From Luidia sarsii (taxonomy: Eukaryota; Echinodermata; Asteroidea; Paxillosida; Luidiidae): a DNA stretch of 64,000 bases. A program made the translations under genes and the position numbers. How positions within the stretch are numbered: position 1 is the stretch's first letter; each line of letters starts with the position of its first letter. The stretch spans positions 24,321,963 through 24,385,962 of the forward strand of contig OX465103.1 in the NCBI GenBank assembly GCA_949987565.1, read 5' to 3'. Positions 12,240 to 22,691 of the stretch are shown here, one piece after another. Under the pieces are notes generated by a model, which was not told where the DNA came from, ran no database searches, and saw only the letters and a list, made by a program, of their open reading frames with translations.

Positions 12240-12593
12240 TTAAAAGCCTTATACGACATTAGTAAAGTTAAAAATGGTAGCCACAGTTTGTGTGTGAAAC
12301 CATTAAACATTAACCCCCCAAAAAAACGGTTTTAGCACAAATGGTGATCTGAGAAAGTAAAAAAAGGGGAAAAACCGTCACGATTTTCGCACCGTTCTGT
12401 AGTGGAAGAAATAGTTTATTACTCGCGAGTAATAAACTATTTGTCGATTTTGAGTGAAGATTTCTAGGGAAGTACAGCATCCCAGACCGTAAGATTACAA
12501 CATGAGGATTCTACCATGAGCATCTACAAACAGTGTAAATTAGAAGGAAATCTGTGGACGTCGATGTTTTCCGATCTTCCCAATGACCTTTAA
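12240..12593 (+). mobile_element. TTAA-flanked MITE, subfamily 2, copy 2
   Basis: Second copy of the element at 10021-10384 in the same orientation, with terminal TTAA-like ends (left end degraded to TTAAAAGCC, right end ACCTTTAA). It differs by an internal change that creates a 34-bp perfect palindrome at 12409-12442, centred on CTCGCGAG. No coding capacity. Confidence 0.75.
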
Positions 12594-13033
12594 AAGCCAG
12601 ACCAAGCGATTTTACCGACTGTGTTTTCGTGTGCACGGTTAATACTGAGTCACCGCAGCCACCTTCCACCTAGATATAGTGGAGCACAACCCTCAGGAGA
12701 CACCGGAGAGTGATTTCATCATTTTTGGGTTCCTCCTCATTGGAGTCATCGCGTGTTTATCCACTCATTCCGTAAATCTCGCGAGATCCCTCGGGATCTG
12801 AGCGTGGTGGGCATTTTAATTTGTGCCGGAGGAGAGGGTGGGGGATGGGGAGACCGAGGGGACTCGTGGAGCTCAAATCCGTGCGCTCGCTCGCATGCAC
12901 TGCAAGGATGCAATCTGCGTACACACCCATCTATTTGCAGTGACATCATTTCTGCGTGCGAGCTCTAAAATGGTGTCGGTTTTCTTTTTCGTCCTCGTCG
13001 ACTTCGTCTTCTTTCTGATTGCTCGATAGCGAC
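12594..13033. other. Unassigned intergenic DNA
   Basis: No gene recognised. GC-rich between 12780 and 12960, with overlapping short frames on both strands and no motif. Confidence 0.4.
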
Positions 13034-13422
13034 TGCCGGGATGCGATATTTTTTTTTCCTTACCACACATTCGCTATGGGTCCATATTATGTTTGTGCAC
13101 AAACAAAGTATGAAGAATTGAGTCTCAGGTCACTCAGATTGTTCACGTACGTTGTATTCGCTGTGCAGAAAGCCTTATTGGCTGTGCAGAAAGCCTTATT
13201 GGCTGTGCAGAAAGCCTTATTCGATGTGCAGAAAGCCTTATTGGCTGTGCAGAAAGCCTTATTCGCTGTGCAGAAAGCCTTTATTGGCTGTGCAGAAAGC
13301 CTATCTCAGCTTTAACTTCAACTGGTATAGCCCTCTCCCCTTGCCCCCACCCCGTAAGTTGTTTGTGCACAAACATATGGGCCCATAGCGAAGAAGTGGT
13401 ACGGAAAAAATATCGCTGCCGG
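13034..13422 (+). mobile_element. TIR element with internal 21-bp array, copy 1
   Basis: The element body is 13040-13416. It is flanked by the 6-bp direct repeat TGCCGG (13034-13039 and 13417-13422), a good target-site duplication. The terminal inverted repeats run from GCGATATTTT through TTCGCTATGGG to the internal palindrome GTTTGTGCACAAAC. Between them sit about 7 copies of a 21-bp unit (core GTGCAGAAAGCC, 13157-13312) and unique flanks (ending CTTCAACTGGTATAGCC). The same element is present inverted at 30082-30875 with an expanded array. No transposase; non-autonomous DNA transposon. Confidence 0.85.
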
Positions 13423-13670
13423 AATATTCCCCAAAAAATGGAGAAGGGAATGCAGGGTAAGCTTGAAGAGGATGCTCGGGTGAAGTATTTCTACTTCAAA
13501 CTTGTTCGGCTCGGCGTGGACAAAGTTAATTCCATTCCCATTCAATCGTGAGCTTGACTACAATCAGGCGTGTAATTTCCCGCCCAAAAAATATAGCAAG
13601 CTCTAGTGGAAGCTTGGACTCGTTTACTTTGTCCCGCCATTTTTTCTTCAGTTTTGGAACTACGCAGTGG

Positions 13671-13835
13671 TTGGATTTCCACAAACCTTTACGGCGCATC
13701 GTAACTCAATTTACTCATGAAAACCCCCTCTCAAGTTGGGATTAGACCGTGTGTGCATGGTGTCTGCTCCCCGCCCATCGTCTTTCGATTGGTCGTACGT
13801 TACAATAGGTATGATAAAAACTGACCACGGGCCAG
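13671..13835. mobile_element. MITE, 'TTTCAC' TIR family, copy 2 (diverged)
   Basis: Starts GGTTGGATTTCCACAAACC and continues GGCGCATCGTAACTCAATTT, matching the left half of the copy at 6004. The right half retains TTTCGATTGGTCGTACGTTA. It is more diverged than copy 1 and its right terminus is indistinct. Confidence 0.6.
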
Positions 13836-14679
13836 TTAACTTCGAAATAGACTCTGACACTCCTGCCAACGTGTGTTGTCGTGCTTGTAATGGGGGAAAA
13901 AAAGGAAAAAAACCCCAATATAGTTGAATGAACAGCGATGTGTATTCCGCACATCCCTTACAAGTAAACTTTCGAATTTGAAAACTGGTGTCAACTCGGC
14001 CATGACGTCATAGGCCGTTGCTTTGGGATTCGCAAACAGGAAGCTATTCAGAGTTGGGGTTGTGATTTGTGAAATTGAAGGTCATTTTTTGCATAAGTGT
14101 ACGTCTTTTGACCTCTTCTGCCATCCTCCCACCCATTGCAATATCCAGTATATCATTCAGGGTACTTTCTCTCGATATGCAGCATAACGCCAAATCAAAC
14201 GAGCAAACTCGAATATGTCATCGGATAACGCGCGAACAGCTCGTGCTGAAACGAAATGTCATTTGGGTAGACGTGAAAGATCAGAGGCGGAGGAAGACGC
14301 AGTGGGGTGTGGGGGTTGAATTTGTGTAGGTAAATATGGCAGCCAGTGCGTCGGAGATGATGGGGAGACGGTCGGTTGCCTTGGTGACGGGTTGGGGAAA
14401 TCGATGGCGACCGCGCAGTCAACGGTCGTGTCAGTCCTTACTGCCACGGTGATGTGCCGGGGATCAATGCAGTGTCGGCCCCCTGGGTCTTGCCATCCTA
14501 GACCCTGCCGGCCACCTTGGGTTGGGTTTTCATATGAAGTGCAGTTTCTTTCTGTATCTCTTCTTGCCGCCGACCGGCTGTGCAGTGGAGGGGGGTGGGT
14601 GGATTACTATATTGGGAGGAGTCGCTTTTTGAGGTGAAAGCGAGTACGCCTTGAAGGGTTTCTCTGTGGGTTGCCTTAC
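13836..14679. other. Unassigned intergenic DNA
   Basis: No gene recognised. GC-rich around 14330-14530 with several short frames, none with a domain. Confidence 0.4.
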
Positions 14680-14865
14680 ACGTCCGTGTCTTGGCTTGAC
14701 TTTACTTGGCTTGGCATGTCTTTGTTAGCCTTGCCTTGCCTCGCCTCTCCTTGTCGTGTCTTGCCCTGCCTTGCCTCTCCTTACAGTATACCTTGTTTTA
14801 CCTCAAATCCTTCTTGACATGTGGCTAACCTTGCCTTGTCTCATTGTGCCGTGTTAAGCGTTGCC
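14680..14865. repeat. Degenerate (CTTGC)n tract
   Basis: CTTGCCTTGCCTCGCC-type pentamers, degenerate throughout. It runs directly into the assembly gap. Confidence 0.7.
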
Positions 14866-15065
14866 NNNNNNNNNNNNNNNNNNNNNNNNNNNNNNNNNNN
14901 NNNNNNNNNNNNNNNNNNNNNNNNNNNNNNNNNNNNNNNNNNNNNNNNNNNNNNNNNNNNNNNNNNNNNNNNNNNNNNNNNNNNNNNNNNNNNNNNNNNN
15001 NNNNNNNNNNNNNNNNNNNNNNNNNNNNNNNNNNNNNNNNNNNNNNNNNNNNNNNNNNNNNNNNN
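14866..15065. other. Assembly gap, 200 N
   Basis: Exactly 200 undetermined bases between a (CTTGC)n tract and a (TCTCTG)n tract. The round length suggests a placeholder, so the true distance is unknown. Open frames crossing it are meaningless. Confidence 1.
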
Positions 15066-15660
15066 TCTCTGTCTCTCGTTGTCTCTCGATGTCCCTCTCT
15101 GTGTCTGTGTCTCTGTCTCTCTCTCTCCACCCCTCTATCTCCCTCCCTGACTCTCTGTCCACATCGCTATCTCCCTCTCTGTCTCTCTGTCTCACTCTCT
15201 CACACCTCGCTATCTCCCTTTCTCTCTGTCTCTCAGTCTATATCTGCATATGTCTGTCCCTCTTTCTCTCTCCCTCCCTCCCTCCCTCCCTCTCCCTCTA
15301 TCTCAAGCTCTTCCCTCTCCATTATCCCCCCTCTCTCTCCACCTCTCTCTCCCTCTCTCTATATATATCCCTATGTTTTTCCATCGAGCTTACCCCCCTC
15401 TCCCTCTCCCTCTCCCTCTCCTCTCCCTCTCCCTCTCCCTCTCCCTCTCCCTCTCCCTCTCCCTCTCCCTCTCCCTCTCCCTCTCCTCTCCCTCTCCCTC
15501 TCCCTCTCCCTCTCCCTCTCCCTCTCCCTCTCCCTCTCCCTCTCCCTCTCCCTCTCTATCCCTCTCTCTCTCTCTCTCTCCCTCTCCCTCTCCCTCTCCC
15601 TCTCCCTCTCCCTCTCCCTCTCCCTCTCTCACTCTCTCTCTCTCTCTCTCTCCTTCTCTC
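15066..15660. repeat. Polypyrimidine tract with (CTCTCC)n core
   Basis: CT-rich sequence throughout, with a regular (CCCTCT)n hexamer array at about 15396-15626 that changes phase at a few single-unit deletions. The same hexamer makes arrays at 41600-41900 and, inverted, at 35975-36583. Confidence 0.95.
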
Positions 15661-16929
15661 TCGCACGCAATCAATTCCAGCACAACCCTCTCCTAACTAG
15701 CTCGCTAGACCTTAGCGGCACGATTTCCCATTTATCATTGTTTTGTTTTTTACCGTGCGGAGGGCGGGAAGATAAAGATAAGAAAGGGGAAACAGGAAGA
15801 CCTCTGGTCCCCTCCCCCTCCCGTGCCGGTCTTAAAAAATTGGGGTCGATATCCAGGAAGACATGGCGAGTGCAAGACAAAATGTCGCCTGGGCAAATTG
15901 ATAGAGCGTGCAGCACCCTCCGTGCTTATTGGAGTTGGCGTTCCTGACACGTAGACCCCACGCATCCATCCTGAGATACCTCTTTTCGGAGTACCACCCC
16001 ACCCCCACCCCCTACACACACACCCCCACGCACTCGACACAGAAAGAGATACTTTCTGTATAAAAATAGATACATCTTTTGGAATGTGATACGGAAAGTC
16101 TCCATCTCTCCATCGCATGCATGCTAATCCAATTGGTTGTAAGGACGGGAACCATGAGTTATTACCGGCTCGTCAGTACGCCGTGAACGATTCCCAACCC
16201 CCTGGAATGTCCTGCTATGGCAATTCATCAACCTATAATCAAGACATGTTTGTTTTCCAGGGAGGTAGGGGAAGGGGGGAGGCCCAGAAGAACTAATATC
16301 TGGATTTCGACTTATCGGCTTCTCTATTCTGTACATTCGAAGGAGTTCATCATAGGCCGTAGATCATCTCCCCTAAGGTCAGATGAGCAGACTGGATCAT
16401 GTGGAATTATGTGGACTATAGCTGGGCTAGTGTCAGGGACTCGGAAGATATAACTGCGGACTGGCGGCGGGTCACTAAAAATGCGAAATATGTTGGCGGA
16501 CTATTATGCGCTGCCGAACGATTCATGGGTATGTGTATACATTCGCCGATGAGAATGGAGTCGATTCCGAGTTGGATCACGGTCGAAATCGAAATCGATG
16601 AAAAACAAGTCAGGATTTGACCAACTCCGGTACTATACTTTATATCTAGAATACTGACAGCGAGCTATCAGGGAAGAATCGCGCGGTGTATACGGACCTT
16701 ACTCAGGCGAGATCGCAGCAAGTCGCGCACGAATCTTTCCGATTATAACGAGGCAAATGCGGAGCTGCGATTGACGGAGGAATTCTCTCCATTTCTCATA
16801 GCAATTTGTTCCACCTCGTAGAGCACCAAGTCAAGGGTGGTTTGCTGTGACTCCACGTCCTGATATATATTTGGTGAGAGTGCAATGCTCAGCCAGCCAT
16901 TGATGTATGACTGCACCATCACTTTACCA
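15661..16929. other. Unassigned intergenic DNA
   Basis: No recognisable gene. Frames such as 16399-16620 (+, 73 codons) lack domains. Sequence past about 16860 may include the decayed upstream part of the LINE described next. Confidence 0.4.
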
Positions 16930-17778
16930 CGTCAGGGACTTCAAAATACTCGGGTTCCAGGGTGGGGTTCTATAGTGCTGGAGACCCGAGGAGAAGAAAG
17001 GAGATCGCTTGGGCAGCTTTCAGGAAACTCCAACGCCTTTGGAGAAGCCCATCTCTCCCAATCGACATGAAAGTCAAGCTGTTTTGAAACAACCTGTGTT
17101 ACCATCTTTCTCTGTGGCTGTGAGTCCTGGGTCATTATCAAGGACATGGAAAACAAGATCAATGACTTTGCAACATCACGCTACAGGGTCATGCTAAACA
17201 TCAGGAGTGTGGATCGCACTCCAAATGAGACCATCTATACTCTGACCAACACCGCCCCACTGATCACCAAAGTCAATGCACGCCAACTCAAATGTGACCC
17301 GGCACAGCATAATGAGGAATAACCCCCACTTTTGAGATTTTGAGGTTTTTCTAATGATGTGAAAGAGTATACCATTAGCTTTCAAATGATATCAAAATAT
17401 AATATCCTCTAACACTTATAATTTCCGAAAATACAAAAAAAAAGAAAAATGATTTGTAATCGAATTGTGAAGATACTTTAACTTAAGGCGTTGTTTACTC
17501 AAAAAGTGTTTTGGTGGGATAATCCTCATGTCGTTGTGCCTGGTCACAAATGTTTGGGCCGTAGGGCCTATACTAAGCCTCAAAGTTGACGAGCTTATTT
17601 GAACCAGAAAATTGCTCTATATGTTCCGCTACATTGGCATAGGAAACCGGGACGGCCTCGCTCATTGTACTTGCAGTATGCCCAGCACCTTCTGGGAGAT
17701 ACTGAAGGCATGCTGCTACCAGTCAAAATTGATTCTCTGGTCCAAGACCGTAGCAGCTGGAGAAACTTCTACCTTTGA
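16930..17778 (+). pseudogene. Non-LTR retrotransposon reverse transcriptase, C-terminal remnant, interrupted by a MITE
   Basis: Three collinear blocks of a LINE protein are readable. From 16983 (frame 1): RRRKEIAWAAFRKL and LPIDMKVKLF, ending in TGA at 17085. From 17113 (frame shifted by one): CGCESWVIIKDMENKIND, then RVMLNIRSVDRTPNETIY and RQLK, ending at 17292. From 17551 (same frame as the second block): LGRRAYTKPQS, a TGA at 17587, then ALYVPLHWHRKPGRPR, LYLQYAQHLLGD and QDRSSW, with a terminal stop at 17776-17778. YGCESW, the MLNI-R region and GRPR...QDR-W are hallmarks of the thumb/C-terminal part of CR1/L2-like reverse transcriptases. A 256-bp MITE (17293-17548) splits RQLK from CLGRR. 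Removing it with one copy of the flanking AA restores the frame. The frameshift and stops show the LINE is long dead. Upstream of 16983, weak similarity (FK-LG region) may reach about 16930. Confidence 0.8.
17293..17548 (-). mobile_element. MITE with TGTGACCCGGCACA ends, copy 1
   Basis: 256 bp, starting TGTGACCCGGCACAGC and ending GTTGTGCCTGGTCACA, an almost exact inverted pair. It is flanked by AA on both sides, a probable 2-bp target duplication. It is AT-rich with no coding capacity. The second copy (40001-40255, opposite orientation) is flanked by TA, so a Tc1/mariner-type TA target is inferred. It is inserted in the LINE remnant at 16983-17778 and is therefore younger. Confidence 0.85.
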
Positions 17779-18753
17779 GAAAGGTCATGTTTGCATGGAA
17801 ACCCCACAAATATTGCAATAGGCCTACTTTAGGCCTTAACCTATACGCGGGTTTCCTGTGCGGCCACAGCACATGCAGAGAAGCGCTGATATGGATGAGG
17901 GTATATGTCATGTGCAGTCGATAAATAAAAAAGAGAACAACGAAAGGAAAACGGCAATCATACAGCCATTTTGTGAGAAACTGAGAGGCAAGATAGAATC
18001 AAGTGATCCGCTTCGCTTATACGCCGTTAAAAAAAAGGCTGCACATAAAAGGTACCGAGCTAAACCGTTTGTCCAACACAGGGTGTGGCTTTATCAGAAA
18101 TATCGAGGGTTCGTGACTGATGTTAACCCATGCCACAAAATGCAACGGCTATAAGGTTTATTTACCAGTTAAGTTCTTCGTTGACAGTGTGATCAACCTT
18201 GTTCGAAGTGTAGGTATAAAAGTTTCGTCCAACACGTTGAACATGCATGTGAACCGGAAGATTCGCAGAGCCAATGACCTCTCACGCGAACAAACCGAGC
18301 AGGTAACTGTATGGGGACTGTATGTAGGTAACTGGCAGAACTCGTCCGATGTGATAGAAACAAAGACAAGGGCTACAGACCTACAGAACTCCATCGCTCC
18401 CACACACCCACACGTAACTGCCTCCCGGATATCTGGGGCAGGCCTGCGCTGCTAGTATATTTGGGCCGTCGCTCGCGGTAATCGTGGCTATAAGGGCGGG
18501 AGCTTTCCCGCCCGCAGCTAACCACAACCGCGGAAATCTCCCTTATAGCGGGCCTGCAGGCCGTGTCCAAATGAAACATTATCATAGCCTGGATGCTATT
18601 AAAGGGCACTGCCTATTGCATACATGTCGTCAGTCTGGTCATCAGCGGGCCACGCTACCGGACGCCGTGAAGTGACGAGAAACATGTAGGTCGGATACCG
18701 TGCGTTCCGATAAAGGGAAGGTGGCGACATGACGACCTGACTATCTCGCTATC
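17779..18753. other. Unassigned DNA with a nested GC-rich hairpin
   Basis: No gene recognised. At 18488-18548 two competing stems occur: GGGCGGGA/TCCCGCCC (18494-18513, 4-nt loop) and CTATAAGGG/CCCTTATAG (18488-18496 with 18540-18548). This suggests a small decayed inverted-repeat element. Confidence 0.5.
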
Positions 18754-18965
18754 GTGTCCTGTTTCTTCCGCTCTCTTCTCCCTCTCTCTCTCTCTCGTTC
18801 TCTCTTGGTCTCTCTCTATACATCCCTCAGTCACTCTCTATCTAATCTACCTACCTCCTCACATGTCTTCCTCTCTCCCTCTCCCTACCTCTCCCTCCCT
18901 TTCCCCTCCTGTCGTCTTCTCTCCTCTTTCTCTCTCCCATCTCTCCTCTCCCTCCTTTTCTCTCG
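18754..18965. repeat. CT-rich low-complexity tract
   Basis: Irregular CTCTCT/CCCTCC sequence. The Ser-Leu-rich open frame across it is compositional. Confidence 0.9.
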
Positions 18966-19244
18966 GGACCATGCTCTGTCTGTGATGTGTTCTCTCAATT
19001 CTCATCAGCCTTGAAGCTTCTCAAAAATGCAGAGAGCTTAATGTTTCAATCATAGCACCTTACTTGAAGGCGAAAAACCTGTACAACTACAAAGGCAATG
19101 ACCACGGGTGCTGTCGCAATGACCTACCGCCGATTTCACGAATCACTGGCGTAACTCCACCTACGTCATATCTTATTGCGTATGCTGCGCAATAACTTTA
19201 TGCATATGGCGCATTGTACGAATTTAGTGTACGCATTGTACGAA

Positions 19245-19358
19245 GGCCGTGTCCGAAACGGGCGTCTAGAGCTAGGTCTAGGTCTATTGACAATACACGG
19301 AGATGCGAAGACAGTATAGCCCTAGCCGTAGCTCTGGAAGCCCGTCTCGGACATGACC
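19245..19358. mobile_element. Small inverted-repeat element
   Basis: The left arm (from GGCCGTGTCCGAAACGGGC at 19245) is an imperfect reverse complement of the right arm (to GCCCGTCTCGGACATGACC ending 19358), with a centre of about 20 bp. Direct repeats GCATTGTACGAA (19211-19222 and 19233-19244) precede it. A separate hairpin, GTGGCGTA/TACGCCAC with a 3-nt loop, lies at 19411-19429. Non-coding. Confidence 0.65.
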
Positions 19359-19949
19359 TTACGGACTGTCGGGATAGTGCGCTGGTCGGAGGCTTGCACG
19401 CCATAAAAATGTGGCGTATCTTACGCCACGTTTTTCGGTGGCGTAAATCATTGCTATACACGGTATGAAATGGCGTTGTTGCTGCTATCAGCGCTACGTT
19501 AACATCGAACAGCATATTGCTGAAAGCGTTTCGAATATATTTTTGATAGGCTCTCAACGACATCGAAATTGTGTAGAGGGTGCTAATATAGATTTTCCCA
19601 GAAGGGGATAATTTGTATTTTATGAGAATATGTATACCGGTACTATATATAGATATAATATATTTGAGAATTTCGAGCGTCAGACCTGTGTAATTGCCGT
19701 TTTAATGAAAAACAAAACACGGCAATTTTTTTTATATCGACAGCCTTCCTCGCTGAAAATGGCCGCCTCTAATCACAATGCCGAGACGCATGTATTCTCA
19801 ACGAACGTTTCATGTAGCGTGTGCCTTCTTCAAAGCGTGTGTACTTCAAACAGTCGTTGATATGACCCAAGGTCACCATCGTCCACATTTTTTAAGAACT
19901 AAGTGAAAATTCAATACTGGGAATCTAAGTCTAGTTTCGTGAAATCGGC

Positions 19950-20065
19950 TGCAGGGGGCACCAAGGCAATGGCCAGAACCACCCAGGCAATGACAAGGGG
20001 CGTAAACTCAATGACCAGGGGCACCAAGGCAATCATCCAGATACACAATGGCATTGATCAGGGTA
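19950..20065 (+). repeat. Degenerate ~24-bp tandem repeat
   Basis: Four to five diverged units built on GGGGCACCAAGGCAATG-CCAG. A related single copy (AAAGGCAATGACCACGGGTG) lies upstream at about 19092, so the motif is locally duplicated. Confidence 0.55.
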
Positions 20066-20169
20066 TACAGTGGCGCCTAATGCATACCATTCATTGCCTC
20101 CAATGGAATTCCAGCCCAGGGTGACAGATTTCACCCTACTCAAGCCCTCCTCTGACAGAAACCCTTAAT

Positions 20170-20630
20170 TTTCTCTCGCTCATCCACAACTCCCATTCCT
20201 CCTCTCTCTCTTTCACCTTCTCTCTCCCCCCCTTCTCTCTCTATGCCTCTACCCCCAGCTCTTTCTCCCCCTTGCCCTCATTCACTCTCTCTCTCTCTTT
20301 CTCTCCCTGTTCCCTTCTCTCCCTCTCTCTGCCTCTTCATCTCTCACCCTTCTTCTCATCCACTCCCTCCCCCCCCCCGCCTGTAGCCCTCTCTCAGTCT
20401 CTCTGTCTCTCTTTCTCTCCTCTCTCTCCTATTCCATTCCGCTCTCTCGTCCTTCCCACACTTTTTCCTCTCTCCCTTTCTCCATCCACATCCCACCTCT
20501 CTCTCGCCTTCCTCCCCTATCTCCCGTCTCTTTTCCATGTCACTCTCTTTCCACCCCCTCTCTCTCCATCTCTCTCCACCTCTCTCACTTTCTCTCTCCA
20601 CCTCTCTCTCTCCCTCTCCCTTTCTTCAGA
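20170..20630. repeat. CT-rich low-complexity tract
   Basis: Polypyrimidine on the + strand with short pure (CT)n runs. No coding content. Confidence 0.9.
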
Positions 20631-20639
20631 TTGGTATCA

Positions 20640-21185
20640 AGTCAAACCTGCGGCTCGCATATATATTTGTCACATATTCATCTCATAGATTAATAGAAGC
20701 ATTTGACCTGCCCTGGTTTTGGCTTCAAAAACAGTCCACTATCGTCACTTGAGAGAGAGGCATCATCAGTCAGAACCATTCACCATTATCTACCGTGTAT
20801 ATCCTTTAGCATCAATGCCCTATTTTCACTCATATGTAAACAGCAATATCTCATAAATCTGGCAACATCAGTTCAGAAATCACAAATAACTCCGAACTAT
20901 AAATAAGCAATTTGTTTAATTTTCCGAAAGAAAATCTACTTACTAATCCCGAACCCACTTATTAAAAGCAGCACAGAGCTATCAAGTATGCGTTATCACA
21001 AATGTGACATTTCAAGAAGGTTTTCCATCACCAAAGTTCCCGGGTCTATGGTGAAGCACGTACGTCACCCGGAGGTCTTGCGAGCAAGATGACACAGGCA
21101 CAGTTCCTAGATCTACGGTGGCCCCAATGTGTCATTAGTACAGCGCTGTACGAATTAATCATACAATTTTTATAGGGGTTTCTAA
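20640..21185. other. Unassigned intergenic DNA
   Basis: AT-rich, with no gene or repeat recognised. Confidence 0.45.
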
Positions 21186-21340
21186 GGGCTGATTTAACCA
21201 AGCCGTACGATGCATCGCTACTCACCTTACGACGGATACAAGATCATATAGTTGAAATGGGCAGTATGTATTTGGGTGCATCGCTCATCGTTTTGCGATT
21301 GATCGTGAGTTACTATGGGTTTGGTGAAATCGACCGCTGA
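21186..21340. mobile_element. MITE, 'TTTCAC' TIR family, copy 3
   Basis: Left end GGCTGATTTAACCAAGCCGT, then GATGCATCGCTACTCACCTT. Right half TTGCGATTGATCGTGAGTTA, then GGGTTTGGTGAAATCGACC. It has the same architecture and length (about 155 bp) as the copy at 6004-6154. Non-coding. Confidence 0.75.
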
Positions 21341-22690
21341 CACGTTAATGATCAATGGAATTCAGTGAGTATTTGAAATAGAAGTGGTTCAAAAGATCCG
21401 CTGGAATAGGACAGGATATCAGTCAATGCGTACGAAGAAGAATCTCTAAAGGCACCGATATGGAGAGCACTACGTGAAGACATTCTCCTCACTAGTTTTG
21501 AGCATGCGCAGGCATCTATCCGCGCATGCGCTGTTCCACAAACCAAAAAGGTAAACAAAAAATGGCCTTCAACAAATAAAAGACTTGCATCGGAGACCGA
21601 GGAAAGCCTCGGAGCAGCGGTAACTATGAGATACAGGTGGCCGCCGTCCTGAAGCCAAAAAGAAAAAGAAAAAAAGAAACCCGAGAACCTCGGGGAATCT
21701 CGATCGAACCGGAAGCTCGGAAGACGACGCTGAAGATCTTGAGAGGTGGCGGATGTCGTAGGAACCATGCCAGAGCAGCCCGCCCACACGCCCACCCGCC
21801 CGTCCGCCAGTCCGCCAGTCCGCCAGTCCGCCAGTCCGCCAGTCCTTGGAGATCCCCGAAAAGCAACGGAGACCGGTGTGTTTCCTTCGTCATTCTTCGG
21901 GTACCGGTACTTCGTATCGGGTTTTTCCTTTTCCCCTCTGCCCACAAGTGTTGCCGTTAGAGCTAAAACTTGCCAGCTGACTAAAGGACACCGCTCTGTG
22001 TTCATGGGAGAAAGTAAGGTGGGCTGAGGTGGTTTTTTTTTTTTTTTAGGTTACGGCATCGCGGGTGTACGTTACAGGGGCACCGACGTCATCGGACAAC
22101 ATTATCGGAGCGATGGAGGGGGGTTTACCTGATCGTTACGAGGCGAGATGGGCTGAGGGAGAGTCTGCCGTCCGTCCACTCGCCGATCGAAGCGGCAGTC
22201 AATGGAGGAAGAGAACCAAAGAAGGGAGGTTGGCGATGGGAGTGGTGGGAGAGGAGGTGGAGGAAGCGGAGAGGGGAATCGGGACATTTCCAAGGCAAAA
22301 GAAGGACGGGGAAAAAAAACCTTCCAAGTTTGAAGACGAGTAGGGGAATTGAATTTAGTTGTCGAATCCTAGAGCGGGAAGGGAAGGAGGGAAGGGAAGA
22401 GGAGAGAGGCGGGACCTTAATGTGATCGATGCTGGGGATACTGTGTTTGAATGATTTTTTTTTCTTTAAAGAGAATACCAGACGAGAGGGGGAAAAACAT
22501 TCCTTCCCTCCTTCCCTCCCTCCTTCGTTTCCCGCCGACCTTTCAGCGCCCGTCCGTTCCTTCCTGCCACAAAATAACAAGCCATCTTGATCATCGCATT
22601 CTGCTGGCGCGGATTGTATTGTTTCGATTGACCGGCCACCGCGCGATCTGCGCAGTCTCCGAATAACATTTTAAGGTCCAGTCCGCCTCT
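21341..22690. other. Unassigned intergenic DNA with a short (GTCCGCCA)n run
   Basis: Contains five to six tandem GTCCGCCA octamers at about 21800-21845 and a 15-T run near 22032. Overlapping frames on both strands (21352-22005 on -, 22065-22343 on +) have no recognisable domain. Gene content is possible but unsupported. Confidence 0.4.
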
Positions 22691-22691
22691 C

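Noticed and set aside
13157..13312. CRISPR-like array
   Set aside because: Units are contiguous with no spacers, and the context is a eukaryotic mobile element.
14844..15947. 367-codon frame crossing the gap
   Set aside because: Runs through 200 N and CT-repeat sequence; compositional.
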